Part shown: one piece after another, positions 55,053 through 63,793 of the stretch
Numbering within the stretch: the first letter of the stretch is position 1
Layout: the number at the start of each line of letters is the position of its first letter
Program-made: the position numbers and the translations under genes
Source of the DNA: QHXQ01 sp045807745
GTDB taxonomy: Bacteria > Acidobacteriota > Blastocatellia > Pyrinomonadales > Pyrinomonadaceae
Direction: 5' to 3'
Assembly (NCBI GenBank): GCA_045807745.1
Contig: JBJMGT010000025.1
Location: forward strand, 20,041 to 84,040
DNA length: 64,000 nucleotides
The notes under the pieces: generated by a model
Told to the model about the DNA's origin: nothing
Databases searched by the model: none
What the model saw: only the letters and a program-made list of their open reading frames with translations

Positions 55053-55123
55053 AACGATGAATGATGAACGCGGAACGATGAACTATTTTTAATTCATCGT
55101 TGCAGCGTTCATCATTCATCGTT
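55053..55123. repeat. Heptad-type hairpin element (unit GATGAAT/AACGATGAA)
   Basis: Left arm 55053-55082 and right arm 55093-55123 match almost fully as reverse complements with one insertion. The units are ACGATGA/ATGATGA. The loop is about ten bases. It begins seven bases after the channel stop and ends eight bases before the next stop, between convergent genes. Confidence 0.9.
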
Positions 55124-55131
55124 CGCTGTGC

Positions 55132-55707
55132 TCAGGGCGTGTCTCTGTCCTTCGGCTTGCGCACGTAAGCCTCGCCGCGCTGCACCATGTCTGCCTTCTG
55201 CGCGACGGTAGCGACCATCGATTCGAGCAGTTCCTTGGAGTCGACTTTGAAGCTGGTGACACCGGAGACGCGCGTGTCCGGATCGCTGAACTGCAAAGTC
55301 AGGTAGCGATACTTCGAGCGCCAGAGCAGCGCGGGCAGCGTGTAGATGCTGGCGCTCCCGATGATCGTGGCCGAGGTCGGGCGGCGCGACTTCGTGTCGC
55401 CGTAAACGGCGGCGATGGAGTCGTAAGGAATCGAGATGTACTCTTTCCCTTGCTTGGTGCGGAAGACGAGTCGGCGACTCTGGTCGTCGAAGGTGAGCGT
55501 GCCCGTCTGCTTCTTCATGTAGCCGAAGATGCCGCCTTCGTATTTCGCTTTGACGGTCTGGGGGGCGAGCGGGACGGCGGGTTGCGTCTGCGTGGTCGTG
55601 GGCTGCTGCGGTTCGCTGACGGTGCGCGTGCGCTGCGCCAGCGCGCCGCCCGCCGAGACGAGCAGAAGCGCAGTCGTCGCCGACAATAATCTAATCAATC
55701 CCTTCAT
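55132..55707 (-). CDS. Secreted hypothetical protein
   Basis: The 191-residue protein has a signal peptide (LLSATTALLLVSAGGALAQ), a Gln/Thr/Pro-rich stretch, and one small beta-rich domain with GGIFGYMKKQTGTLTFDDQS, RLVFRTKQGKEYISIPYDS and LTLQFSDPDTRVSGVTSFKV, similar in pattern to a PH-like or bPH domain. I do not name a function. AAGGAG precedes the ATG. It follows the HAS-barrel-like gene after 40 bases on the same strand. Confidence 0.75.
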   Translation of the reverse strand: MKGLIRLLSATTALLLVSAGGALAQRTRTVSEPQQPTTTQTQPAVPLAPQTVKAKYEGGIFGYMKKQTGTLTFDDQSRRLVFRTKQGKEYISIPYDSIAAVYGDTKSRRPTSATIIGSASIYTLPALLWRSKYRYLTLQFSDPDTRVSGVTSFKVDSKELLESMVATVAQKADMVQRGEAYVRKPKDRDTP

Positions 55708-55747
55708 TTTGGTGGTTACTCCTTCTTAAACTTCCGAACGGTGCTGT

Positions 55748-56341
55748 TTAGAGACGCGCGCCGCCCAGCGTACGTTGCCAGACCAGCGATTTCTTTAGCA
55801 CGCACAGGCGCTGCCGCTCCTCCGGCGCGCAGCCCGGCTCAAGCTGCGCGATGATGGCCTCGATGAGCGCCACCGCGAACGCGCCCGCGTGCGCGACGAC
55901 TTGCGAGTAGTAGTGCAACTGCACGCGCTCGCTGCTCGCATCACGATGAAACGCCTGCACCTCTTCATCCGGCAGACCGTGCACGTCTTGCCCGACCGGA
56001 ATCACCCGGCGCGGCACGCCCTGCTGCGCGCGACCCCCTTCGCGCCAGCCGAGCAACAAGAGGTGAATCAACACGCCCTGCTCATGCAGTATGTCCGGAC
56101 TGAGCACGGACAACTCCACGGGCGGCGACAGGCGCGGCCCCAACTGCCCGTACTCAGGGTTGAGCAACTCCGTGTTGTAGATGACGCCGACTACGTCCTG
56201 CCCTTCCGCCAACGGCAACGACACGAACTGCGCGAACCCGTAATCCTCCGCCCCCGGCGGCTCGTCCGCATCCAACACGTCAACCACGCGCCCGACGTAA
56301 TCGACGTGCGAATGCGACCCGATGATCTTTGCAATCTTCAT
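55748..56341 (-). CDS. HAS-barrel-like protein linked to NurA
   Basis: The 197-residue protein starts KIAKIIGSHSHVDYVGRVVD, a pattern like the HAS barrel found at the N-terminus of HerA ATPases, followed by FAQFVSLPLAEGQDVVGVIY. The C-terminal half (LHYYSQVVAHAGAFAVALIE) is helical. No ATPase motif is present, so it may be a separate subunit related to the HerA-NurA system or a regulator. Two genes upstream lies a NurA nuclease. A hairpin element fills the spacer to the upstream zinc-ribbon gene. Confidence 0.65.
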   Translation of the reverse strand: MKIAKIIGSHSHVDYVGRVVDVLDADEPPGAEDYGFAQFVSLPLAEGQDVVGVIYNTELLNPEYGQLGPRLSPPVELSVLSPDILHEQGVLIHLLLLGWREGGRAQQGVPRRVIPVGQDVHGLPDEEVQAFHRDASSERVQLHYYSQVVAHAGAFAVALIEAIIAQLEPGCAPEERQRLCVLKKSLVWQRTLGGARL

Positions 56342-56344
56342 GAG

Positions 56345-56400
56345 ACAGTTTTCAGTTTTGAGTTTTCAGCCTCAGAGATTTCTGAAAACTGAAAACTGTT
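56345..56400. repeat. Hairpin element with TTTTCAG units
   Basis: Left 56345-56369 has three copies of the TTTTCAG/TTTTGAG type. Right 56382-56399 has two reverse-complement copies (CTGAAAA). It starts three bases after the HAS-like start codon region and ends next to the stop of the zinc-ribbon gene at 56401. Confidence 0.85.
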
Positions 56401-56931
56401 TCACCTTCGCGCCCACTGCGGGATTTGGAGCAGTACCCACCAGAGAAAGAGCTGCACGCCGAAGATGATGAGACCGAGCACGACGCAACGCGCGGCGGTG
56501 CGTGTGCTGCGCCCCTCCGGCGCACGCCACGCGCGCATCAACTCAAAGCCGCCCAACACGACCGCGCCGGGACACATGATGATGCCGAGATAAGGCACGA
56601 GCGCATAGGTGGCGAAGACGAGCGCCAGCCGCGTCGTATTGTCCGGCGGCGTGCGGCGGCGCTTGCTCGACGGGCGCGGCGCGGGGCGCATGACGCACGA
56701 GCGATGCGGTGCGTGCCCCGGCATGAGCGGCGGGTGGTAGTACTGATGATGATACGAGGCGCGCAAGGTGTCCGTCGGCAGATAATCGACCGTCTGCAAA
56801 CCGCGTCCGCACGTCGCGCAGAAGTGTGCGTTGGTGCGGCGCGCAAGTGCGCTGCAAGCCGGGCAGACGGGCAGCACATCTACGGCCGGCTGTTGCGCCT
56901 GACGGGCCCCTGTAGTGTGCGGCGTGCTCAT
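56401..56931 (-). CDS. Zinc-ribbon membrane protein
   Basis: The 176-residue protein has an N-terminal zinc ribbon (VCPACSALARR, then HFCATCGRGL), a basic/Pro-rich middle, and two C-terminal membrane helices (LALVFATYALVPYLGIIMCP and LGLIIFGVQLFLWWVLLQ). The ribbon may bind a partner or nucleic acid at the membrane. It starts 12 bases after the nurA stop on the same strand, so it is probably in one operon with NurA and the HAS-like gene. Confidence 0.75.
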   Translation of the reverse strand: MSTPHTTGARQAQQPAVDVLPVCPACSALARRTNAHFCATCGRGLQTVDYLPTDTLRASYHHQYYHPPLMPGHAPHRSCVMRPAPRPSSKRRRTPPDNTTRLALVFATYALVPYLGIIMCPGAVVLGGFELMRAWRAPEGRSTRTAARCVVLGLIIFGVQLFLWWVLLQIPQWARR

Positions 56932-56943
56932 AAAATTTTCCGG

Positions 56944-58173
56944 TCAGCGGCGGTGTGCTTTGCTGATGGCCTTGCGGGCGACTTGAAAGCCGACCTGTTC
57001 GCGCGCGGCAAACTCTTGCAGCGCACGCATGAACTGCGCGCGGTCGCGCCCCGAAATGTAGGCGGCCTCGTCCGCCGTCTCCAGCGCGTAAGGGTAGCCG
57101 TTGCCGACGACGCACTCGGCGCGCACTGCGTCCAGCACTTCGTCGAGTAGGCCCGCCTCATAGACCCACGTCGGCACGTCGAGCCGCGCAGGGCTTCCTT
57201 CGCCTGTGGTCTGCAAGTATAGAAAGCCGACGAGCGATTTGTCACCGTCGTAGAACGCTTGCGTCAGCCCTTCACGTTGACAGTAACAGAAGATCGTGCG
57301 GTCGCCCCAATTCGCCAGCAGCGGCGCGTCACCCTCCGCGCTGCCTGCATGTAAGACCTGCGCATCATAGACGAACGATGAGCGCCGCGCATCGCCTGCG
57401 AGCGCGTCGAGCAGACTGACTATATCGCGCGCGTAAGACTGATCCACGAATCCGACAATCGGCACTTGCGTCGCGCGTGAGAGTTGGACGGCGCGCGCGA
57501 CCGCTTCGATGTACTTGACGGGGAAGTTGCTCTCGGTGCGAATCTGCGCGGCAGAGATGAGGAGCGTACCGTCAAAGAGCGCGATGGGCACGCGCTCATT
57601 GCGCTCGCGCCAACCGCGCTGGCGCTCCATGAACTCGCTCAAGACGCGCAGTTCCAACGCGAAGCGGCGCAGGCCGACGATGTCTGCGGCCGTGATCTTG
57701 CCGCCGTCTGTCGCGAGCAACTCGTCGGGCGTGACCAACTCGAAGTGCGCCTCTTTGCGATAGCCGCGGCCATCGGCCGTGTGCGGATTCTCGAACGCCG
57801 CGACCTGCACGGCCGCAACGGGCAAAGAAATTTCACGCCCCGGTAAAAGCTGGCTGCCATCCGCCGCGCACGTCACGCGCCCCTGCAATGCCTGCAACGC
57901 CCAGCGCCGCGCCTCTTCGTGCGAGCGCCAACGCGCGCCAAACGACACAACCGGCGCGCCCGCTCGCTCAAGCTCATCCGCCGGCAGCGCGTTCGGTCTG
58001 TGCCGCCTGTCTTCTACCTCAGTCGCGCTCTTGATCTCTGCCGCACTGCGCCCCGCCAGCGCGCGCAAGCGGCGCGCATAGCCGCGCACCTCCGTGCTCC
58101 ACGCGCGCTCAAACGTCACGAACGACTCGCGCCGCGCGTGCAACTCAGAGATCAGATGTTGGCGGTAAAGCAT
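56944..58173 (-). CDS. NurA-domain nuclease
   Basis: The 409-residue protein has the NurA fold: an early catalytic aspartate in VTCAADGSQLLPG, a second acid in VPIALFDGTLLISA, and the conserved VPIVGFVDQSYARDIVSLL. The C-terminal part has SPARLDVPTWVYEAGLLDEV. In archaea NurA works with HerA in end resection. Some bacterial HerA-NurA pairs act in phage defence. No herA lies in this window, but HAS-barrel and zinc-ribbon genes follow downstream. No ribosome site is clear at the ATG. Confidence 0.85.
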   Translation of the reverse strand: MLYRQHLISELHARRESFVTFERAWSTEVRGYARRLRALAGRSAAEIKSATEVEDRRHRPNALPADELERAGAPVVSFGARWRSHEEARRWALQALQGRVTCAADGSQLLPGREISLPVAAVQVAAFENPHTADGRGYRKEAHFELVTPDELLATDGGKITAADIVGLRRFALELRVLSEFMERQRGWRERNERVPIALFDGTLLISAAQIRTESNFPVKYIEAVARAVQLSRATQVPIVGFVDQSYARDIVSLLDALAGDARRSSFVYDAQVLHAGSAEGDAPLLANWGDRTIFCYCQREGLTQAFYDGDKSLVGFLYLQTTGEGSPARLDVPTWVYEAGLLDEVLDAVRAECVVGNGYPYALETADEAAYISGRDRAQFMRALQEFAAREQVGFQVARKAISKAHRR

Positions 58174-58187
58174 ACAAAGGAAGTGGC

Positions 58188-58273
58188 GAGTCCGGAGAGT
58201 CTATAGAGTCTTGAGAGTGCGCTGTCTCATGTTGACTCTCCAGACTCTATAGACTCTCCGGACTCTCAAGACT
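58188..58273. repeat. Hairpin element (unit GAGAGTC-type)
   Basis: Left 58188-58218 and right 58234-58265 match as reverse complements with two mismatches, and the right side continues with one more unit to 58273, next to the stop at 58274. The loop is about 15 bases. The unit is like that at 27750-27844. Confidence 0.9.
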
Positions 58274-58777
58274 TCATTTCACCCGCGCGCGGGCTAGTTG
58301 CTCGGCAGCGGGCGCGTAGCGGGTCGTGCGTAGATGGTTGTTGACGAAGGTGTAGGCGACGCCGTCCTTGAGATTGCGATAGACGAGCACCGCGCCCTGC
58401 TCTTCGCGTTTGAAGTCGTTGTTTTTGGGTAGACCCAACGAGTCGGGCGTATCTTGCGCGTTCTCGTGTTGCAAGACGATCTCAAGCACCGTGCCTTCGT
58501 AGGCAGTGTCGAGTTTCTTCGTCGCCACGAACTTCGCCGTCACGAACGTGATCGTCACCGTCCCGCCCGCGACTTTGAAGCGGAGCGCACCATTCGCGTT
58601 TGGCACGTCGTGGCCCGCCTTGCCGAACTCGCGCTCCACGTCCCCGAGGCGCGACTTCAGAGGCTCCAGCCCGTGCCACGCTGCACCCTGCGCGGGCCAG
58701 CACAGGGCGCAGACGAACGCGATCAGGCCAACATGCAGTAGACGTGCGCTCAAGCGTCGGGCGTGCGCTTTATTCAT
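58274..58777 (-). CDS. Secreted hypothetical protein
   Basis: The 167-residue protein has a signal peptide (LLHVGLIAFVCALCWPAQGA). The mature part reads EPLKSRLGDVEREFGKAGHD, then RFKVAGGTVTITFVTAKFV and QDTPDSLGLPKNNDFKREEQ, YAYTFVNNHLRTTRYA-like end. This is a recurrent acidobacterial periplasmic pattern without known function. It lies between a nurA operon and a TPR gene on the same strand, with hairpin elements on both sides. Confidence 0.75.
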   Translation of the reverse strand: MNKAHARRLSARLLHVGLIAFVCALCWPAQGAAWHGLEPLKSRLGDVEREFGKAGHDVPNANGALRFKVAGGTVTITFVTAKFVATKKLDTAYEGTVLEIVLQHENAQDTPDSLGLPKNNDFKREEQGAVLVYRNLKDGVAYTFVNNHLRTTRYAPAAEQLARARVK

Positions 58778-58798
58778 GGCCGGGATGCTACTTCAGAC

Positions 58799-58908
58799 AA
58801 GTCTAAAGTTCAACGTCCAATGTCCCAAGTCCCAAGTCTCAAGGCTAAAACTCTAACTTGCGCTATGAGACATGAGACTTGGGACTTGGGACTTGAGACT
58901 TGAGACTT
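58799..58908. repeat. Heptad hairpin element (units AAGTCCC and AAGTCTC)
   Basis: The left side 58799-58845 has tandem AAGTCCC-type units. The right side 58871-58908 has GAGACTT and GGGACTT units. It overlaps the stop of the TPR gene by two bases. The units equal those of the element at 8291-8390. Confidence 0.88.
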
Positions 58909-60127
58909 ATTTTGCGAATGGCTTGACGCGGGCGATGGACTCTTTGAAGTCGGCATCGTCGGGCGCGAGCGTTGCGCCCTTCTGATAGGCGGCGAGCGCC
59001 TTGTTGTACTGCTTGGAGACTTCGTAGGCGTAGCCGAGTTCGCGGTAGATGCTGGCGTCGTCGGGCGTCTTGGCGGCGGCGCGCTCAAGCGTCGCAATCG
59101 CTTTGGGGAAACTCTTGGTGCGCGAGTAGGCGACGCCGAGCCAGTAGAGCGTCTGCCCTTGCGCGCTCGGCGCGGCGGCAAAACGTTCGAGCACCGCGAC
59201 GGCGCGGACGTACTGCTGCGCGGTCACGAGCGCTTGGCCCGAGAGCGCGGCCGCCACCTCGTCGTTGCGCAAGCGCAGGAGCGCGTCGCTCGTGCGGACG
59301 GCGTTCTGATAATCGGCGTCGGCCTTTGCGCCCGGCCCCGCTTCAGCCGCGCGCCGCAGATAAGCATAGGTCAGCCGCGCCCATGCTTCGCGGAAGCTCG
59401 CGTCGGCCGCGGTGGCCCGATTTAAAAATGCGATGGCCGCATCCGTGTCGCCGCGTTCGTCGTTGATGCGCCCGAGGTAGAAGAGCGCGGTGGCGTTTTT
59501 CGGATCGGTCTTGACGGCTGCGTTCAGCGAGCGCTCGGCGTCCGCGAGTTTGCCCAGCCGAAATTCTACGAGACCGCGATAGTAGAGCAGGTCTGCGCTC
59601 GGCGGCGCACCGGCGCGCGTGGTCGCGGCGACAAGCAACGGCAGCGCACGGTCGAACTGCTCGGCGCGCGCGTAAGCCACGGCCAAGGCGTTAGCCGTCT
59701 CCATCTCCTCGGCGTTGGCCTTGCGTTGCAGGTCGAGCGCTTGTTGGAGATCGCGCGCGGCGTCAGCGTACTGCTTCAAATTAAACTCCGCGAAGCCGAC
59801 GATCTTCCACGCCTCGGCGTTCGCCGGATTGGCGTTCGCGATCTGTTTGGCCTCGCGCGCGGCCGCCTCAAACTGATTCTGTTTCAGCAGCGCGAAGGCG
59901 TGCGTCGTATCGCCGGTCACGCTCGCGTTTGTGCTTGCGGGACTCACGTTCGTAACGACCGTCCCGTTCCCGCGCGGCGGCGCAGGTGAGGGCGGCGGCG
60001 TGGCGGCGGGCTGAGTCGGCGGGACGCGGCGCGGGCGCGTCGCACCGGACTGCGCGGCCGCGGCCGCGGTCAACACGACGAGCAGGAGACTTGTGCACGT
60101 GGCGGTGCGAAAGTGTCTACGTTTCAT
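58907..60127 (-). CDS. Secreted TPR-repeat protein
   Basis: The 406-residue protein has a signal peptide (ATCTSLLLVVLTAAAAAQ), a Pro-rich stretch, and about eight tetratricopeptide repeats from residue 75 to the end, for example AWKIVGFAEFNLKQYADAAR, NATALFYLGRINDERGDTDA and ASIYRELGYAYEVSKQYNKA. TPR proteins act as scaffolds, and no partner is seen. ATG at 60127 is preferred; an upstream TTG four codons earlier is possible. A bidirectional terminator lies upstream at 60274-60314. Confidence 0.88.
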   Translation of the reverse strand: MKRRHFRTATCTSLLLVVLTAAAAAQSGATRPRRVPPTQPAATPPPSPAPPRGNGTVVTNVSPASTNASVTGDTTHAFALLKQNQFEAAAREAKQIANANPANAEAWKIVGFAEFNLKQYADAARDLQQALDLQRKANAEEMETANALAVAYARAEQFDRALPLLVAATTRAGAPPSADLLYYRGLVEFRLGKLADAERSLNAAVKTDPKNATALFYLGRINDERGDTDAAIAFLNRATAADASFREAWARLTYAYLRRAAEAGPGAKADADYQNAVRTSDALLRLRNDEVAAALSGQALVTAQQYVRAVAVLERFAAAPSAQGQTLYWLGVAYSRTKSFPKAIATLERAAAKTPDDASIYRELGYAYEVSKQYNKALAAYQKGATLAPDDADFKESIARVKPFAK

Positions 60128-60273
60128 GGCTTGTTCCAATTATGCCTTCGAGTTGCTTGGGCCGTCGAGGAGAGTATGCGGACGGCGGCGCGCAGATTCA
60201 AGTGTGCCGCGTCTCCGATGCGCGGCGCGCGCCGCAGGTTCGCCGCAAACATCCGCGCGCCCGCAGCGCAAAA

Positions 60274-60314
60274 CAAAGCGGTGGGCGGAGATGATCTTTC
60301 CGCCCGCCGCTTTG
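60274..60314 (-). terminator. Terminator after the molybdenum hydroxylase operon
   Basis: Arms 60274-60289 and 60299-60314 form a 16-bp stem with a single G-T pair and a 9-base loop. On the minus strand it is followed by TTTGTTTTGCG, placing it 27 bases past the stop of the large hydroxylase subunit. A plus-strand GTTTTTG makes it potentially bidirectional. Confidence 0.8.
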
Positions 60315-60340
60315 TTTTTGGCCGCGCAACTTTTATCTTC

Positions 60341-62542
60341 CTAGATCGCGACGAGCGGCAGGCTGCGGTAGCGTTTTCCGGTCAGTCTTGTCAGCGCGTT
60401 AACCACCGCGGGGGAGATGACGGGCACCGGCGGTTCGCCGCAGCCGGACGGCGCTTCGGCGCTCGGCACGATGTGGACATCGACTGCGACCGGCGCGTCG
60501 GGCATATAAGGCGGGACGTAGCCGTCGAAGTTTCGCTGCTCGACGCGGCCGTCTTTGAGCGTGATCGCGCCCTGCGCCATGAGTTGCGATAAGCCGAACG
60601 CCACGCCCGCCTGAAACTGGCTTTCGATGGTGAGCGGGTTCACCGCAAGTCCGCAGTCAACCGCGACTGTCACGCGGTGAATCTTGGGCCGCTTGTTCTC
60701 GATGGAAACTTGGGCGGCGCAGGCGACGCTCGTGCCGAACGACTCGTGGCAGGAGATGCCGGCAGCGTGGCCTTTCGGCAGCGTGCGCCGCCAAGTCGCG
60801 CTCTTTGCTTCCAACAGGTCTAACGCGGCGAGTAGTTTTTTGGCTTCCGGCTTGAGGAGCTTGCGGCGATAGACGATGGGGTCTGTTTTGGCGCGCGCGG
60901 CCAACTCGTCAACGAGCGTCTCCATCACGTAGGCCGAGTGCGTATGGCCGACCGAGCGCCACCACAGCACCGGTACATTGACCTGGGGGTGATGAACCGA
61001 GACGTTGAAGTTAGGAATATTGTAATGAGTGTCGGATGCGCCCTCCACTGACGAACTGTCCACGCCGTCTTTCATCATCATGGCGAAGGGCGTGCCCGCC
61101 AGAATCGCCTGCCCCACGATCACGTGCCGCCATGCAGCAGGCATCCCGTCCGCGCCGATCCCGACTTCGACGCGATGCACGTGCATCGGGCGGTAATAGC
61201 CACCGCGGATGTCGTCTTCGCGCGACCAGACGAGTTTGACTGGAGTGCCGCGCAGGCGTTTGGCAATCTGCGCCGCCTCGCGCTGCACGTGCGAATCCGT
61301 GACGGCCCGCCGCCCGAAGCCGCCGCCCGCCATCTCTGTGTGAAACGTGACCTGCTCGGGCTTCAGCCCGAGGACTTCGGCGATAGCCAACTGGTCGAAG
61401 GTCTGAAACTGTGAGCCGGCCCAAGCTTCCGCGCGGTCGCCGTCGAACCTGACGGTCGTGTTCAAAGGCTCCATCGGCGCGTGCGGCAGGTAGGGAAATT
61501 CATACTCGGCGACAATGAGGTTTGCCGCGGCGATGCCTTCGATGGCCTGCGCGTCTCCGCTTGCGACAGACTTCAAGCCGGCGGTGCGCGCGAGTTGTTT
61601 GTACTGCGCACGCAACTGCGAGCTATCGGCCCGCTCGACGCCGGAGACGTCCCATTCGATCTTCAGCAGGTCGCGCGCCCGCTTCGCTGTCCAGAACTTG
61701 TCGGCGACGACGGCGACGCCCGTCCCGCCGCGCGTCACGGGAATCTCGAATACGTCGCGCACGCCGTCTACTGCGCGCGCCGCCTTGTCGTCCAAGCTCT
61801 TGACCTTCGCGCCGAAAACAGGCGGGTGCGCGACGACTGCCAACATCATGCCCGGCAGGTCGAGGTCGAGGCCGAACTTCAGCGAGCCGTCACACTTAGA
61901 CCTGCTGTCGAGGCGCCGCACCTTCTTCCCCACCAGTCGAAACTCTGAAGGGTTCTTGAGCCGCACCGTAGGCGGCACGGGCTGACGCGCAGCTTCGTCC
62001 GCCAGTTCCGCATACTTAGCGGTCTGCCCGTTCGGTCCATAGACAACGCTTGTCTCAGTGCGGCATTTGTCGGGCGCGACGTGCCAGCGTGCGGCGGCGA
62101 CGGCGACGAGCATCGCGCGGGTCTTAGCGCCTAGTTCACGATACTGCTGAAACGAGTGCGCGATAGAGCCGGAGCCGCCGACCATCTGGATGCCGAACAC
62201 AGGGTCTCTATAAACGTCTCCGGCGGGTGCGAGTTCTGCCACCACCTGCGCCCAGTCCGCGTCCAACTCGTCGGCGAGGATCATCGGCAAGGCCGTCTGC
62301 ACGCCCTGACCAAACTCCAGCCGGTTCACTTGGATGATGATCTTGCCGTCTGATCTAATGTGCACGAAGGCGTCCGGCGGATAATTTTTCGGCTGCGGGC
62401 GTGGCGGGCCGCCCTCTTGTGCCGCCGCAGGAAGATCGAGAGACAGCACGAGGAGCAGACCGCCCACGGCAGTCGCGGAGACGCGCAGAAAGCTGCGCCG
62501 GTCGAACTGCTGGTTGTGGGCATTAGTGTTTGTGATTGACAT
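60341..62542 (-). CDS. Molybdenum hydroxylase large subunit (isoquinoline 1-oxidoreductase IorB-like)
   Basis: The 733-residue protein has a twin-arginine signal (FDRRSFLRVSATAVGGLLLV) and the aldehyde oxidase/xanthine dehydrogenase fold typical of IorB-type proteins. Seen are GQGVQTALPMILADELDADW, VGGSGSIAHSFQQYRELGAK, TEMAGGGFGRRAVTDSHVQ and SGCGEPPVPVISPAVVNALT, the latter with the conserved glutamate. It binds molybdopterin cytosine dinucleotide and acts in the periplasm after Tat export. It lies 16 bases after the 2Fe-2S subunit gene. The substrate is unknown. Confidence 0.92.
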   Translation of the reverse strand: MSITNTNAHNQQFDRRSFLRVSATAVGGLLLVLSLDLPAAAQEGGPPRPQPKNYPPDAFVHIRSDGKIIIQVNRLEFGQGVQTALPMILADELDADWAQVVAELAPAGDVYRDPVFGIQMVGGSGSIAHSFQQYRELGAKTRAMLVAVAAARWHVAPDKCRTETSVVYGPNGQTAKYAELADEAARQPVPPTVRLKNPSEFRLVGKKVRRLDSRSKCDGSLKFGLDLDLPGMMLAVVAHPPVFGAKVKSLDDKAARAVDGVRDVFEIPVTRGGTGVAVVADKFWTAKRARDLLKIEWDVSGVERADSSQLRAQYKQLARTAGLKSVASGDAQAIEGIAAANLIVAEYEFPYLPHAPMEPLNTTVRFDGDRAEAWAGSQFQTFDQLAIAEVLGLKPEQVTFHTEMAGGGFGRRAVTDSHVQREAAQIAKRLRGTPVKLVWSREDDIRGGYYRPMHVHRVEVGIGADGMPAAWRHVIVGQAILAGTPFAMMMKDGVDSSSVEGASDTHYNIPNFNVSVHHPQVNVPVLWWRSVGHTHSAYVMETLVDELAARAKTDPIVYRRKLLKPEAKKLLAALDLLEAKSATWRRTLPKGHAAGISCHESFGTSVACAAQVSIENKRPKIHRVTVAVDCGLAVNPLTIESQFQAGVAFGLSQLMAQGAITLKDGRVEQRNFDGYVPPYMPDAPVAVDVHIVPSAEAPSGCGEPPVPVISPAVVNALTRLTGKRYRSLPLVAI

Positions 62543-62558
62543 CCTTAGCAGCCTCCCT

Positions 62559-63023
62559 TCACTTGAGTTTCTGCGCCGCGACCTTAATGGCCTCGCGGAT
62601 GCGGACGTAGGTAGCGCAGCGGCAGATGTTCCCGCCCATAGACTCTTCGATGTTGGTGTCTGTCGGTTTGGGCGTGTGTTTGAGGAGCGCGACCACGCTC
62701 ATGATCTGTCCGCTCTGACAGTAGCCGCATTGAACCACGTCCTGCTCCACCCACGCATCTTGAACAACGCGACCGACCGGGTCGTCGCCCATCGCTTCAA
62801 TCGTCACCACCGCGCGCTCGCCCACGAGCGAAACGGGAAGCACGCACGAACGGGTCGCCACTCCGGCCACATGCACCGTGCAGGCGCCGCACGCGCTGAC
62901 GCCGCAACCGTATTTCGTGCCCGTCATCTTCAAATCTTCACGCAGCACCCAGAGCAGCGGGGTCGAAGGATCAACCGACACCTCTTTGCGCTGTCCATTT
63001 ATGTTGAGTTGATACTTGGCCAT
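62559..63023 (-). CDS. 2Fe-2S subunit of the molybdenum hydroxylase (IorA-like)
   Basis: The 154-residue protein has the plant-type ferredoxin site KYGCGVSACGACTVHVAG followed by a second 2Fe-2S motif with QCGYCQSGQIM and GGNICRCATYVR. It transfers electrons from the molybdopterin site. ATG 63023 (MAKYQLNINGQRKEV) has GGAGAT eight bases upstream; a start ten codons earlier lacks one. It lies 11 bases after the cytochrome gene. Confidence 0.93.
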   Translation of the reverse strand: MAKYQLNINGQRKEVSVDPSTPLLWVLREDLKMTGTKYGCGVSACGACTVHVAGVATRSCVLPVSLVGERAVVTIEAMGDDPVGRVVQDAWVEQDVVQCGYCQSGQIMSVVALLKHTPKPTDTNIEESMGGNICRCATYVRIREAIKVAAQKLK

Positions 63024-63034
63024 GCTTGATCTCC

Positions 63035-63667
63035 TTATCTCCCCGTCGGGCACGGCGTCCCGGCCTCCACCCAGCGGCGGGTCGCGGCGACAAATTCTTC
63101 ATGCGAAAGCGGCGGCAGCGTGCGCATCGTACCGTCGGGGCGACGACCGGGATTCCAGGCCCAGAGCACAAGCGGCTCTTCCTCATGGTGCTTTAGCAAC
63201 CCCGGCCCGTCGAGGTGGTGATTCTTCGACCAGTCGGTGACAGCCCGACAAATGGCTGCACTGGACAAGGGATTATCGTTCAGGTCTTGCCACTTCATGG
63301 AGAGCGGCGCGAGGTGCCAGTTGTGCCCGCCCGGCACGCCTGTGCTGTCGGCGTTGCTCTCCTGATGGCAACTCGCACAATTCAGCCCCGGCACGCCTTT
63401 ATCCTCCGGGCCTCGAATCACATTGGTTATGTGCCGGTGGCGGTCGTCCCCCTGCTGCGGATAGTTTGTGGCGGTGTGACAGTTGATGCATCGCGGATGG
63501 ATCAGAACCGAATAGACCTGCTCCCAAGCGGCGAGGCCTTGGGCAGTGCGCGCGGCAGAACGCCCTGCGTCACGCGCCTGACTGGGCGGGGCGGAGAAGA
63601 TCGTCCATGCCCCGAACGTAAAAAAGAAGGCGGAGATGAGCAGGCCAGCGGCGCGCTGACGCGGCAT
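63035..63667 (-). CDS. Secreted multi-haem-like cytochrome c
   Basis: The 210-residue protein has an N-terminal membrane or signal helix (GLLISAFFFTFGAWTIF) and two haem-binding CXXCH sites, CINCH near residue 60 and CASCH near 98. Further histidines (RHITNV, HHLDGPGLLKHHEEE) may be axial ligands. It is the first gene of the operon and probably the electron acceptor of the molybdenum hydroxylase. The ATG at 63667 has AGGAGG eight bases before it. Confidence 0.88.
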   Translation of the reverse strand: MPRQRAAGLLISAFFFTFGAWTIFSAPPSQARDAGRSAARTAQGLAAWEQVYSVLIHPRCINCHTATNYPQQGDDRHRHITNVIRGPEDKGVPGLNCASCHQESNADSTGVPGGHNWHLAPLSMKWQDLNDNPLSSAAICRAVTDWSKNHHLDGPGLLKHHEEEPLVLWAWNPGRRPDGTMRTLPPLSHEEFVAATRRWVEAGTPCPTGR

Positions 63668-63754
63668 AAGGATACCTCCTGATAAGCCCGTCGGGTCGGG
63701 CCGGCTACGAACGTGGCGCATGGGGTTACGAATTATTAAACCACAAGGCTCTAG

Positions 63755-63790
63755 AGTAGCAAAGCACTTGATTCGGAGTGCTAAGCTACT
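63755..63790. repeat. Palindrome before the transposase start, likely near IS end
   Basis: AGTAGCAAAGCACT (63755-63768) faces AGTGCTAAGCTACT (63777-63790). The two match as reverse complements except for the central AA/AA bases, around an 8-base spacer. It lies three bases before the transposase ATG and may be part of the left inverted repeat of the element. Confidence 0.5.
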
Positions 63791-63793
63791 GAG

